Positions 16,169-24,947 of a stretch of 64,000 nt of DNA are shown here, piece after piece. The stretch is from Phascolarctobacterium_A succinatutens_B (lineage in GTDB: Bacteria; Bacillota; Negativicutes; Acidaminococcales; Acidaminococcaceae). Positions within the stretch are counted from its first letter, which is position 1; every line of letters begins with the position of its first letter. The translations under genes and the position numbers were made by a program. The notes below the pieces were generated by a model, which was given only the letters and a program-made list of their open reading frames with translations, was not told the DNA's origin and ran no database searches. The stretch lies in NCBI RefSeq assembly GCF_958453765.1, contig NZ_CAUDZA010000008.1:1-64000 (forward strand), in the 5' to 3' direction.

Positions 16169-16978
16169 CTACTCATTGGCCAAATCGTAAATCTTCCTTA
16201 CCGTACCATCATCGGCAACATTATAAATCAGTCTGCCGCTTTTCTCTACCAGATAGCGCGCATCCTTAAATTGCACTGGATTAGGAGCATCCGGATCTCC
16301 CGCCTTAGTCATAGTATGATAGCTGTAACGCTTGTCAACATCAGGATACAAAGCCTTTTCTTGTTCCCACTGATAATCCCAGAAGCTGAAATGACAGTTG
16401 TTTCTGTCCAGTAAATTAACATTCGGCTCCAGCACCAGCTGTAAAAACAGCGCAGCTACCCTCCAGGGCATTTCCGTTTCACCCTGCACAAAGCGAGTAC
16501 CTCTTTTGTTGCTTCTTTCATAGGTACCGGTCAGGGACGGCAGCACCCGATTATTACCCTCAGGCTCACCCAAAATCCAGGCACCGTACAGCTTACTCTG
16601 CGCCTGATAGCCCTGCGGATTACTCAAAGCATACTTTTCATAAAGCGGCATACTATATCTGTACATAGAAGGATAACCCATACCATTTTCCAGGCTCATA
16701 AGACCCGGCACATGAAGATAACCGATAAAACGCTCACCGTCATGCGCAAAATGCACCACACCACTCGCCTCTGTCTCATAGCGGTAATGGTCTTCCTGCC
16801 ATTCACCGCTGTGCACCTTCAGGCTCATCAGGGTACCGCGCGTAGTTTCATACACCATAGCACCACCCTCAACATGGGTAGCAGGATTGTACATCTCATA
16901 ATAGTCCGCCCGCGCAACCGACATCCCGCCGCACAACAGCAGCGCACCGCACGCCAACGCACTCAAAAGCTTCTTCAT
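16169..16978 (-). CDS. Exported protein, unknown function
   Basis: 269 residues. Signal peptide (about 1-24, ends ARA) then a soluble domain rich in Tyr, Trp and Gly with no cysteine pairs and no family I recognise. GGAGGTG lies 5 bp before the start. It has no copy of the regulon palindrome upstream, unlike its neighbours, and sits alone between a repeat-bearing gap and site C. Its mixed aromatic composition suits a periplasmic protein. Confidence 0.75.
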   Translation of the reverse strand: MKKLLSALACGALLLCGGMSVARADYYEMYNPATHVEGGAMVYETTRGTLMSLKVHSGEWQEDHYRYETEASGVVHFAHDGERFIGYLHVPGLMSLENGMGYPSMYRYSMPLYEKYALSNPQGYQAQSKLYGAWILGEPEGNNRVLPSLTGTYERSNKRGTRFVQGETEMPWRVAALFLQLVLEPNVNLLDRNNCHFSFWDYQWEQEKALYPDVDKRYSYHTMTKAGDPDAPNPVQFKDARYLVEKSGRLIYNVADDGTVRKIYDLANE

Positions 16979-17054
16979 AAGCTCACCTCCAGAAAATCAT
17001 AGTCATTGCTTCCCCAATTGGCAGGCAAAAAGGTTCAAGTAACAGTCAACAAAA

Positions 17055-17241
17055 TCAATTAATATATTGCAGACAACCCTCAGTCATCGCCTACGGCGAT
17101 GCCAGCTCCCTGTTAGGGAGCATATAAAAGTTCGCAACAACAGCGATAGTTAGAACTGTACATACTATTATATCTTCCCTGAAAGGGAAGGTGGCTGCGA
17201 GCTTCAGCGAGCAGACGGAAGGGTTGCGACATGTCAATTGC
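17055..17241. repeat. Dispersed palindromic element with CAATTAATATAT end
   Basis: Starts CAATTAATATATTGC and ends near GTCAATTGC, enclosing hairpins CATCGCCTACGGCGATG, GCTCCCTGTTAGGGAGC and CTTCCCTGAAAGGGAAG. The same series recurs at 45528-45780 with an 80-bp insertion. Short frames here (ending RNPSVCSLKLAATFPF) recur wherever the element occurs and are not genes. Confidence 0.7.
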
Positions 17242-17333
17242 GACACACAAGCATCTCCTTTTTCAACATCAAAAAGGCCCCTGCTCCGCAATATTAACTT
17301 ACGTCGCAAGGACCTCAAACTTAAATCACAACA

Positions 17334-18080
17334 TCAGCCTACAGCATCATTGCTGCACAAAATCTTTACCTCACCAGCAGCATTCACACGAAGCGCATTC
17401 CACAGCTTCGAATGCACATAATAAATCATAACCAGCTCATCATTCTTATTGTACACATAAATAACATAATAGTCGCCCGGCAGCATATAAGAATTCAAAA
17501 CGTTGTTATGTTTCCAAGCACCACTAATATCATAATCAAAGCGATAATCATTACTGCACAAATCCAGGCCGGTGTTTTCAACATGGAGCTTTTTCAGGAA
17601 ATACAGTGCCAGACGATAATCAGCACTCGCACACTCACTAGACCCATACTTATAAGTACCGCTGATATCCGGCTCGCTTATCTTAGTAGTGCCCATCTCG
17701 CGTAAATCAACCGTCGGCAGCAGCACAATCTGCTTACCCTCATTTACTCTGGCCTCACAGGGAAGCGGCTGCGAAGGATAAGCAAAATGACGTCTTTCCT
17801 CACTATTAACGTCTACATCGAACAAATAATCCTCCAGTACTAAAGTACCGTTCTCCAACACACCAACGCCCTTGAAAATCGGCGCATTGCCATCCTCTGC
17901 ATCATAAGTAGCAACAGAAGCAAAAACGCCCGACTGCGTATAAAACAAAAACAGAGAAGCATTAGCGTTGCCTTTATTATCCGCACGCACATACGGATAC
18001 ACACCATACGGTGCTGCCAGCGCAGCAGCACTCACAAGCAGCAGCAGGCAAAACATCAACAGGCTAAATAATCTTTTCAT
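17334..18080 (-). CDS. Exported protein, tandem paralogue 2
   Basis: 248 residues with signal peptide ending ALA. It is about 60% identical by eye to the neighbour at 18.2 kb (shared TQSGVFASV, NAPIFKGVG-type, VYNKNDELVM and CSNDAVG end). Function unknown. The ATG at 18080 follows AGAGGTG by a normal gap; the GTG three codons earlier is part of the Shine-Dalgarno. A decayed gene fragment sits just upstream, showing that a two-gene unit was duplicated. Confidence 0.78.
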   Translation of the reverse strand: MKRLFSLLMFCLLLLVSAAALAAPYGVYPYVRADNKGNANASLFLFYTQSGVFASVATYDAEDGNAPIFKGVGVLENGTLVLEDYLFDVDVNSEERRHFAYPSQPLPCEARVNEGKQIVLLPTVDLREMGTTKISEPDISGTYKYGSSECASADYRLALYFLKKLHVENTGLDLCSNDYRFDYDISGAWKHNNVLNSYMLPGDYYVIYVYNKNDELVMIYYVHSKLWNALRVNAAGEVKILCSNDAVG

Positions 18081-18091
18081 CGCCCACACCT

Positions 18092-18211
18092 CTAATTTCT
18101 TTCAAATCCGCGCAGCAGCAGGCTTGTTTCTATACCGCTGAAAGCAATACCGAAAATACGCTCCTAGCCCAAGGAAGCAAGCGCTGCAATACCATTGCGC
18201 GGAAAAAACTC
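18092..18211 (-). pseudogene. Remnant of a duplicated exported-protein gene
   Basis: About 40 codons match the C-terminal end of the intact gene at 18984-19457 (NGIA, GRERIFGIA and SLLL segments), but an in-frame TAG replaces the AGG of GRER as GGC-TAG-GAG, and the final codons are scrambled. It sits in the same position relative to its downstream paralogue as the intact gene does, so it is the leftover of a tandem duplication. Confidence 0.8.
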
Positions 18212-18222
18212 AACTCACTGCC

Positions 18223-18972
18223 TCAACCAACAGCATCATTGCTGCACAGCATTTTAATCTCACCATCAACTGTCACACTATAAGCATCCCACAAATTCGG
18301 ATGCACATAATAAGTCATAACCAGCTCATCGTTCTTATTATAAACATAAACCCCAAAATAATCGCCGGCATCCTGCGGCAGATACGAATTAAAAACGCTG
18401 TTCGGATCCTCGGCAAAACGACTGCCATAGCCAAACCAATAATCCTTACTGCTCAAATCCAAACCAGTATTCTTCACATTCAGCTTACGCAGAAAATACA
18501 GCGCCATAGTATAATCCTCTTCCGCCTGCATTCCCTCATACCTATAAGTACCGCCGATATCAGGCTCACTCACCTTAGCAATACCCATCTCGCGTGCATC
18601 AATCGTCGGCAGCAGCACAACCTGCTTACCCTCTTGCACTCTGGCCTCGCAAACAAGCGGCTGAGAGCCATAACCAAAATAACGTGTATCCTCACCATGA
18701 CGGCCCACATCAAAAGAATAATCCTCCAACACCAGCGAACCGTTCTCCAGCATACCCACGCCCTTAAACATCGGCGCATTACCGTCCTGCAGATCATAAG
18801 TAACAACAGAAGCAAAAACGCCGGACTGCGTATAAATCAGATGCAAAGAAGCATTATCCCTGCCATCAGCACCATAACGCATATACGGATATGCACCATA
18901 AGACGCTGCCATCGCTGTTGCGCTGACAAGCAGCAGCAGGCTGAACATCAGCAAGCTAAATAATTTCTTCAT
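18223..18972 (-). CDS. Exported protein, tandem paralogue 1
   Basis: 249 residues, signal peptide ending AMA, then a soluble domain nearly collinear with the 17.3-kb gene. The conserved ends TQSGVFASVVTYDLQDGNAP and CSNDAVG mark the pair. Unknown function. It follows the 157-residue gene by 11 bp and is transcribed from site D with the lipoprotein at 19.5 kb. Start placed at the ATG after AGAGGTG. Confidence 0.78.
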   Translation of the reverse strand: MKKLFSLLMFSLLLLVSATAMAASYGAYPYMRYGADGRDNASLHLIYTQSGVFASVVTYDLQDGNAPMFKGVGMLENGSLVLEDYSFDVGRHGEDTRYFGYGSQPLVCEARVQEGKQVVLLPTIDAREMGIAKVSEPDIGGTYRYEGMQAEEDYTMALYFLRKLNVKNTGLDLSSKDYWFGYGSRFAEDPNSVFNSYLPQDAGDYFGVYVYNKNDELVMTYYVHPNLWDAYSVTVDGEIKMLCSNDAVG

Positions 18973-18983
18973 CGCCCGCACCT

Positions 18984-19457
18984 CTATCTATCAACCTCAC
19001 TCAGCAGCAGGCTTCCGTCCTCACCGCTGATAGCAATACCGAAAATACGCTCCCTGCCCAAAGAATCGCGCACCGCAATACCGTTGCGCGGGAAGGACTC
19101 GGAATCACGCATCACAATAATAATCGGCTCCGTTGCACGCAGGAAATCCTTATAATAAATAGACTGCACGTTAAACACAGGATAGCCCTCAGCACTCACT
19201 TCACGCAAATCCAGCGCTACAACCTGAAAATCAGGGAAATCCACCGAGCTCGTCACAACAGCCTTCGCCGGCTCAAAAGCATCCGGCATCCGCACAACCT
19301 CGCAGGCCGCAGGATTAACATGAGCATCCTTCAGCCAGCACACATGCAGCATGCTTTGCGTAGGCTCCGCCACACTGTTCGCCTGAGCACTGCCCCAACC
19401 GCCAAACAAACCAATACCAAGCGCCAATAACATTGCACCTAAAAATCTTTTACGCAT
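18984..19457 (-). CDS. Small exported protein sharing a lipoprotein C-terminal module
   Basis: 157 residues with signal peptide ending AQA. The mature region resembles the last 100 residues of the two large lipoproteins nearby: an FPDFQVVALDL-like strand, a YYKDFL segment, and the terminal NGIAVRDSLGRERIFGIA ... DGSLLLSEV. So this gene is a free-standing copy of that module. GGAGGTG is 6 bp before the chosen ATG; the longer frame adds only five residues. Function unknown. Confidence 0.75.
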   Translation of the reverse strand: MRKRFLGAMLLALGIGLFGGWGSAQANSVAEPTQSMLHVCWLKDAHVNPAACEVVRMPDAFEPAKAVVTSSVDFPDFQVVALDLREVSAEGYPVFNVQSIYYKDFLRATEPIIIVMRDSESFPRNGIAVRDSLGRERIFGIAISGEDGSLLLSEVDR

Positions 19458-19520
19458 AAAAAACACCTCCAAAGTTTTTTACATCATTTCTTAATTTAAG
19501 CCCTCTTCAGGCGTTACACC

Positions 19521-20660
19521 TTACTCAATCTCCTGCAGATAAATACTGCCGTCCTTACCGCTTTGCAGAATCGCAAACCTGCGCTCCCTGCCTGCATCAT
19601 CCTTAAAGCTGATACCGTTCTTGGGAATAGTTTCCAGGCTCTCCAGATGCAGCACCAGCTTTTCATCAGCCATCAGCAAATCTTTTCTATAAACGCTCTT
19701 TCCGGAAGCAAGCTCCAGAAGGCGGAAGTCTTCCAGATTTTTCGTACTGCGGAAAATTACATCCGCACCCTTAAAGGGATTAGGCACGGAAACCTGCTCG
19801 TACTTGGAAAGATCAAACTTTGCATCCTGCAGCTCATGTACTCCCATGCATTCCAGATACTGCATCGCCAGTCCCTTAAAGCCTCGTTGCTTATATTCCT
19901 TCAACGGCAGCAGCTCAAGCTTCACGCTGTCACCGGCCATCTCTTCGCCCATATCAAAAAAATCATCCGCAGTCATATTAGTCTTTTGCGAAACAGCAAC
20001 ATCAGCTCTGCCCACATCGTTGCGGTAAACATCAAGACCTGGTTCATTATTGCTCTTCGAACGGGTAAAGTACATATCAACGCATCTTTTATTACCATTC
20101 GGCAGCAAATCCTCCAGCGCCAGCACATATTCCGCATTACTGCAATTGCCGCGCGTCAGCAGCATATTGTTCGCCAACAGCTTAATATTGCTGCGAGCCC
20201 ATCCCTCATCAACAAATTTGATTTTGCCGTCCACAAAGGTATAGACAGCATAGATATCCTTGCCATAATAGCCCTTGCCCTGCTTTTCGTTATCCAAAAT
20301 AGCAAAAATCAGCTCCGGCACCTTGTCATTATTGATATCCTGCAGCGTATAACCAAGCATGTTCAACGTATCAACGTAACCCATACGGTCACGCAGCTCA
20401 TAGATACCGGTCATGCCCTGCTGCGGCACTTTACCCATATCGCCATCATTCACAAAATTATAGATACCCTCCACCAACTTGCCGTATTCGCGCTCATAGG
20501 CAGGCACCTTCGCCACAGTCGCTGCAGCTTCCTCCACCTTCGTGGTCTTAGGCTGCGTTGCAGCAGCCTGCTTATCCGAACCGCAGCCATTCAGCAGCAT
20601 TGCCAAGGCAGTCAGCAGCATTGCTCCCACCAGGACATTTTTCCAGCTTTTCTTCAGCAT
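19521..20660 (-). CDS. Lipoprotein with Ca-loop-like motif, paralogue 1
   Basis: 379 residues. Lipobox LNGC follows the signal peptide. The region DINNDKVPELIF (about residue 108) looks like the DxNxDxxxEL calcium loop found in FG-GAP/integrin-like and VCBS proteins. The C-terminal 100 residues form the module NGISFKDDAGRERRFAIL ... DGSIYLQEI also found in two neighbours. First gene of the operon reaching 17.3 kb; promoter site D gives a leader of about 47 bases. Function unknown. Confidence 0.78.
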   Translation of the reverse strand: MLKKSWKNVLVGAMLLTALAMLLNGCGSDKQAAATQPKTTKVEEAAATVAKVPAYEREYGKLVEGIYNFVNDGDMGKVPQQGMTGIYELRDRMGYVDTLNMLGYTLQDINNDKVPELIFAILDNEKQGKGYYGKDIYAVYTFVDGKIKFVDEGWARSNIKLLANNMLLTRGNCSNAEYVLALEDLLPNGNKRCVDMYFTRSKSNNEPGLDVYRNDVGRADVAVSQKTNMTADDFFDMGEEMAGDSVKLELLPLKEYKQRGFKGLAMQYLECMGVHELQDAKFDLSKYEQVSVPNPFKGADVIFRSTKNLEDFRLLELASGKSVYRKDLLMADEKLVLHLESLETIPKNGISFKDDAGRERRFAILQSGKDGSIYLQEIE

Positions 20661-20713
20661 ATCAATCCCTCCGCTTCCTGCTGCCTGCTTTGCAGCTAAT
20701 CTTTTATACCTAT

Positions 20714-20768
20714 ATTTTACCCTATAAAAAACTAAAGCGCCCTACCCGAAACAGCAAATTCGGGTAGG
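20714..20768 (-). promoter_or_regulatory. Regulon promoter site D
   Basis: Perfect arms CCTACCCGAA (20741-20750) and TTCGGGTAGG (20759-20768). The palindrome extends to 14 bp per arm with flanking GCGC. Then 21 bp to TAAAAT on the minus strand; -35 position GGGCGC. It also follows the nucleoside hydrolase gene and could double as its terminator (TTTAGTTTTTT follows). Confidence 0.8.
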
Positions 20769-20797
20769 GCGCAATCTTTAAACCACAAAATTATTGC

Positions 20798-21904
20798 TTA
20801 CAGCTTGTTGAATACATCCTCAACCATCTTCCAAACCTTAGCGCGGTCTACAGCGTAAACAATCTTCGCATTCTGAGCACCCTCAGGAGCAGCGCCGCGG
20901 AAGCCCATAGTCTGACCGTAACCGTAGCCGTATTGGTCATCAACATCAACCGGCAGAGTTTCGGATTCCAGAATTACGGACGGATCAATTGCTACTGCTG
21001 CTGCCAGAACGTCCCAAATGTAGTTCTTGAAGGACGGATCCTTGCGGAACATCGGGGTAGCATAATGGCTTTCCCACATAGCCTTAAAGCGGTCGCTCTT
21101 AATGCGGCTTTCCAAATCCTTAAAATCATCGTGGCTCATCAGTTCCTTGCTGCAAACATCCAGCGGCAGGAAGATTTGCTCCTTCCAGGGAGCGCGGTAA
21201 GCCTTTTTAGCGGTTTCCGGATCAATCCAAACGTTGAACTCGGAGGTCGGCATTACGTTGCCTTCGCAGAAGAAAGCGCCTGCCATATAAACAACGCGTT
21301 TAGCCAGCGGAGCAATTTCCGGAGCCTTGTCTAAAGCAGCTGCCAGGTTAGCACCGCTGCCGATAGCAACGATGGTTACTTCGCCCGGATGCTTTTTGAT
21401 AGTATCAATGATGAAATCAGCAGCATGTTCCTTTTGCGGGTTCATAACAGGCTCATCATTATAATTCTTGCGGTATTCAGCCTGCCAGGATGCTGGCTGA
21501 GGATAGCCTGCAGCGCCCAGATGGGAGTCATGGCCACGGCCGTAAATGCGTTTTTCTTCCTTCATGTTAGCGAAACGGTCCTTGCGAACGGTTTCATTAA
21601 CACCCATATATACAGGGATATCGGTGCGGCCGATGCCCTCCAGCTGACGGATAGCGGAAGCAGTACCGGTTTCAACCCAGGTATTGCCGATTACGATGGT
21701 AACACCCTTCAAATCCATCTTGGGAGATTCGGCAAGCATCATCATAGCGATGCCGTCATCAAACAAATCCACCATATCTGCGTCCAGAATAACCTTTTCG
21801 CGTGCTGCAGCCTCAGCAGACAACGGAGCAGTCATAGCACCAACGCCCATGCACATGGAAAGCAACAGGCAACCACATAAGCTGGTTAATTTTTTCATTT
21901 TCAT
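20798..21904 (-). CDS. Exported nucleoside hydrolase-like protein
   Basis: 368 residues with a signal peptide ending AEA. Inosine-uridine preferring nucleoside hydrolase fold: LDADMVDLFDDGIAM is the calcium-binding aspartate motif, two residues longer than the usual DTDxGxDDA; GVTIVIGNT, VTIVAIGSGANLA and FNVWIDPETA segments follow the family plan. It should split nucleosides into base and ribose in the periplasm. 65 bp after the 377-residue paralogue gene, so co-transcribed from site E. AAGGAGGT is 7 bp before the start. Confidence 0.88.
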   Translation of the reverse strand: MKMKKLTSLCGCLLLSMCMGVGAMTAPLSAEAAAREKVILDADMVDLFDDGIAMMMLAESPKMDLKGVTIVIGNTWVETGTASAIRQLEGIGRTDIPVYMGVNETVRKDRFANMKEEKRIYGRGHDSHLGAAGYPQPASWQAEYRKNYNDEPVMNPQKEHAADFIIDTIKKHPGEVTIVAIGSGANLAAALDKAPEIAPLAKRVVYMAGAFFCEGNVMPTSEFNVWIDPETAKKAYRAPWKEQIFLPLDVCSKELMSHDDFKDLESRIKSDRFKAMWESHYATPMFRKDPSFKNYIWDVLAAAVAIDPSVILESETLPVDVDDQYGYGYGQTMGFRGAAPEGAQNAKIVYAVDRAKVWKMVEDVFNKL

Positions 21905-21969
21905 CTTTATTACCTCCTTAATTTCCCAACCTTATTTTATAAAATTCCGCACAAAATGCAGATTTTACC

Positions 21970-23103
21970 TTAATCAATCTCCTCCAGATAAACACTGCCG
22001 TCCATAACCTTCGCCCGAATCGCAAACTTGCGCAGGCTGCCGGTGTCGTCCCTGAAGCAGATACCGTTCTTGATAACAGTTTCATAGTCAAGCTCAGGAT
22101 CAGTTTCAAAGCTTTCCAGATGCAGTACCAGCTTTTCTTCCGGTTTCAGTAGTCCTTTGCTGTAGATAACCCTGCTGCTATCACCCTGCAAATCCAGCAC
22201 TTCAAAGCTCGCCAGAGAAGTATTGCTGCTAAACAACACTTCTGCTCCCTGAGAGGGATTATCCACATAAACATGCTCATATGCGGAAAGATCTACCCTA
22301 TTATCCTGCAGCTCATGCAAGCCCATACAGTTAAGATGCTGCATTACCAGTCCCTTAAAGCCACGGCTGCTGTATTCCGCAAGCGGTAAAAGTTCGAGCT
22401 TTTGGGCACCAAGGTCAATATTCATCATATCGTCAAAGTGCATGGAAGTTTTTTGGGTAACGTAGGTATCATTTACATCTAAATATTTTCGGTAAACATT
22501 ACATCTGCCATCCTCAACCTTTGTATAGAAGGTTTCTCCCTGACGCAAACTGCCGTCCCGCAGCAAATCCTTCATTTCCAGCATCCATTCCATATCGTTA
22601 TCGTCGATACAGGTGCGCTTGCTCAGCATATCTTGAGGAAGCAGACGCAGTCGGCTGCGCGACCAGCCCTCATCAACAAATTTTATCTTACCATCCACAA
22701 AGGTATAGATAGCATAGATATCCCGTCCATAATAGCCCTTGCCCTCAGGATAATCAATCTGGCCAAAAATCAGCTCCGGCACCTTATCATTATTGATATC
22801 CTGCAGCGTATAGCCGACACTGCTTACACCCTGACCGGGATCATTATGGCCCTCCAGCTCCTCAAAGCCTGTCAGTCCCTGCGCCGGCAGTCCGGCAGTA
22901 TTACCCGTGGTCAAATAATCGCAGACACCAGCCACGATTTTCATATATTCCTGCTCGTAGGCAGGCATAGCGGCAGCTTCTGCCTTAGGCATGGCGAGCA
23001 GCTGGTCTGCTTTTTTGTCGGAGCTGTCACTGCCCAGGAGCATTGCCAACCCGGTAAGCAGTAATGCTCCCAGCAAAATGTTTTTCCAGCTTTCTTTCAG
23101 CAT
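21970..23103 (-). CDS. Paralogue 2 of the Ca-loop lipoprotein, lipobox cysteine lost
   Basis: 377 residues, collinear with the gene at 19.5 kb (same VGYTLQDINNDKVPELIFG segment and C-terminal NGICFRDD ... DGSVYLEEID module). The signal region reads LAMLLGSDSSDK where the paralogue has LLNGCGSDK, so the acylated cysteine is missing and it is probably a soluble or membrane-anchored periplasmic protein. The upstream 60 bp are also conserved, so promoter and gene were duplicated together. Leads the nucleoside hydrolase operon. Confidence 0.78.
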   Translation of the reverse strand: MLKESWKNILLGALLLTGLAMLLGSDSSDKKADQLLAMPKAEAAAMPAYEQEYMKIVAGVCDYLTTGNTAGLPAQGLTGFEELEGHNDPGQGVSSVGYTLQDINNDKVPELIFGQIDYPEGKGYYGRDIYAIYTFVDGKIKFVDEGWSRSRLRLLPQDMLSKRTCIDDNDMEWMLEMKDLLRDGSLRQGETFYTKVEDGRCNVYRKYLDVNDTYVTQKTSMHFDDMMNIDLGAQKLELLPLAEYSSRGFKGLVMQHLNCMGLHELQDNRVDLSAYEHVYVDNPSQGAEVLFSSNTSLASFEVLDLQGDSSRVIYSKGLLKPEEKLVLHLESFETDPELDYETVIKNGICFRDDTGSLRKFAIRAKVMDGSVYLEEID

Positions 23104-23156
23104 ATCAATCCCTCCGCTTCCTGCTGCCTGCTTTGCAGCTGATTGTTTACACCTAT

Positions 23157-23211
23157 AGTGTAGCCTAAAAAGAGCAAAAGCGCCCCACCCGAAAGGGTGA
23201 TTTCGGGTAGG
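23157..23211 (-). promoter_or_regulatory. Regulon promoter site E
   Basis: Arms CCCACCCGAA (23184-23193) and TTCGGGTAGG (23202-23211), 8-base centre, 21 bp to TACACT on the minus strand; -35 position GGGCGC. Drives the 377-residue paralogue and the nucleoside hydrolase. Confidence 0.82.
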
Positions 23212-23480
23212 AGGAGGAGGGATTTTTGGGATATTTTTGGGTTTTTAGGTTATATTTCTAGCCAACTTCTCATTTGCTCGCACCTTTCCCCCTTTAGTCG
23301 CTAACGCGACAGTTTCCCCAAGGGGGAAACCAAGTCTTAAAGCTATTTTTTAGTATACTAACCCAAAAAGTCTAGACACAATGAATAAAAGATTATACAA
23401 AAAATTTAGCTATTAGTCTTGCCTGCCCCTCAGGTAAGGTGCCGAACGTAGTGAGGTGGAAGGGGGCCACAAAACGCAAA
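23212..23480. repeat. Non-coding gap with dispersed repeats
   Basis: Holds a hairpin-rich stretch (CCCCCTTTAGTCGC...GCGACAGTTTCCCC) at about 23288-23322 and a partial repeat with AAGGTGCCGAACGTAGTGAGG at about 23440-23460, the same unit that is tandemly repeated at 25.3-25.9 kb. No gene is seen. Confidence 0.6.
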
Positions 23481-23502
23481 AGAACCGCCTTACGGCGGTT
23501 CT
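23481..23502 (-). terminator. Terminator of the SLH porin gene
   Basis: AGAACCGCC pairs with GGCGGTTCT around a 4-base loop and is followed on the minus strand by TTTTGCGTTTTG. The same hairpin ends the exported-protein operon at 35.8 kb. Confidence 0.85.
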
Positions 23503-23555
23503 CTGCCGACAGCGCTGACGCTGCCAATTTTAGGAAGTTTTTGTATGAAGGTTTA

Positions 23556-24947
23556 TCAGAAAGTGAAGGTTACGTCAGTCCAGAAGCGATGGTCTTTAGA
23601 GCGATCCAGAACATCAGAAGCGCCAGGAATCTCTTTAGCCAGCTTGGATTCGGTGTTGTAGTATGCAACGTTAGCTACGATGTTTTTAGCGAGGGTGTAG
23701 TTAGCGCCAACGCCAAAGCCTTTGAAACCGGTCATACCAAAGGTGTTAGCATCAGTAGTGTGTGCAACATAGGTTTGTGCGCCTTGGTCATAGTATTTAG
23801 CCCATGCTCCCCAGCTGCCTGCATCCTCAGCCTTAGCACCCTTATAGGACAGGCCGATAACAAAGCCGTCATCATCAAGATATTGATCAATAGCTTTATT
23901 AATTTTGCCGTCTTGCATATCATTAAGTTTGTCAGCAGACAAATCGCCCTTCAGATACATAGCGGACAGATTGAAATGCCCCATATCATAGCTCAAGCCT
24001 GCATGCCAGATGCCGTTGTCAATATCGGTTTTACCTAATGTCTCACCAGGATTAGTAGCTTCAACAAAACCGGTACCCATATCTTTGAATTGAGTATAGC
24101 CGGCAGTAGCCATCAATCCCTTAGCCAGCTCGCTTTCAAGAGCTAGACCCCAATACTTACCGCCATTAGTAATATCACCAGCATAAACAGCATCATCTTC
24201 AATCATCATATATGGTAAAACGGTGATATCATCAGTTGCTTTGCCTGCAAAGCCTTTTAATTTAAGCTTGTTGCCATAAGACAGCTCCAAGCCATCAGCA
24301 CGGGTATCATAGATATTGCCATCAGCAATTACCAAATTGTAACGGCCTGCACGTACTGCCATGCCGCCCAGCTTGCCGTCTACATAAGCACGTTGGAATT
24401 TAGTATCTTCATTGCCTACATTATCGCTCAGATTCTGAGTATTCTGCAGCATGCCAGTGTAGGTCCAGTCATCATTAATCATGCCGTTAATCCAAATACG
24501 GGAACGGAGATCTGCTACATGGTTGGAAGCATTACCTATAACTAGATGATTTTCGCGATCGCTAGCCTTAAACATTGCGCCGTCTTGATCAACATAACGG
24601 AAGCGCAGTTCACCAGTAATCTTTACATTGTCAGCTTTTTTCTCCAGGTTAGCTACGCGCACGCCCAAATTGTCCAGCTCGTCAGCAAATTCTGCTGCCA
24701 GCTTGTCAACGTTAGCGCCTTTAGCCATTGCTTTAGCAACGATTTGTGCCATTTCATAGCGAGTCATCAGCTTGTCGCCGCCGAAGGTGCCGTCGCCATA
24801 GCCATCGATTACGCCTGCAGCTGCCAGCTTGTTGATGCTGTCATATGCCCAGTGTCCGGCAGGAACGTCGCTGAACGGGTTAGCAGCGTAAGCAGAAGCG
24901 GTTACACCAAGAGCCATTGCCATTGCGAGTACTAAAGATTTTTTCAT
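23556..24947 (-). CDS. ompM: SLH-domain outer-membrane porin, OmpM-like
   Basis: 463 residues. Signal peptide (about 1-21), one SLH domain (about 24-70; NPFSDVPAGHWAYDSINKLA, then TRYEMAQIVAKAM), a short coiled coil (about 80-105, ANLEKKAD), then a beta-barrel ending in an aromatic F (TDVTFTF). In Negativicutes such proteins fix the outer membrane to peptidoglycan through the SLH domain and act as porins. This is the strongest taxonomic marker in the window. Promoter site F gives an unusually long leader of about 160 bases. Confidence 0.93.
   Translation of the reverse strand: MKKSLVLAMAMALGVTASAYAANPFSDVPAGHWAYDSINKLAAAGVIDGYGDGTFGGDKLMTRYEMAQIVAKAMAKGANVDKLAAEFADELDNLGVRVANLEKKADNVKITGELRFRYVDQDGAMFKASDRENHLVIGNASNHVADLRSRIWINGMINDDWTYTGMLQNTQNLSDNVGNEDTKFQRAYVDGKLGGMAVRAGRYNLVIADGNIYDTRADGLELSYGNKLKLKGFAGKATDDITVLPYMMIEDDAVYAGDITNGGKYWGLALESELAKGLMATAGYTQFKDMGTGFVEATNPGETLGKTDIDNGIWHAGLSYDMGHFNLSAMYLKGDLSADKLNDMQDGKINKAIDQYLDDDGFVIGLSYKGAKAEDAGSWGAWAKYYDQGAQTYVAHTTDANTFGMTGFKGFGVGANYTLAKNIVANVAYYNTESKLAKEIPGASDVLDRSKDHRFWTDVTFTF

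Noticed and set aside
15979..16176. 65-residue frame between the exported genes
   Set aside because: It covers promoter site C and overlaps the end of the neighbouring gene; no ribosome site or conserved feature.
17091..17318. Short frames with RNPSVCSLKLAATFPF here and at 45643-45849
   Set aside because: They follow the dispersed palindromic element and occur only where it does.
20737..20772. The CCTACCC palindromes as simple terminators
   Set aside because: Only site D follows a gene with a good U-run. Sites G and H lie in a divergent gap, sites B and I follow separate true terminators, and all nine keep an exact spacing to a -10 hexamer.
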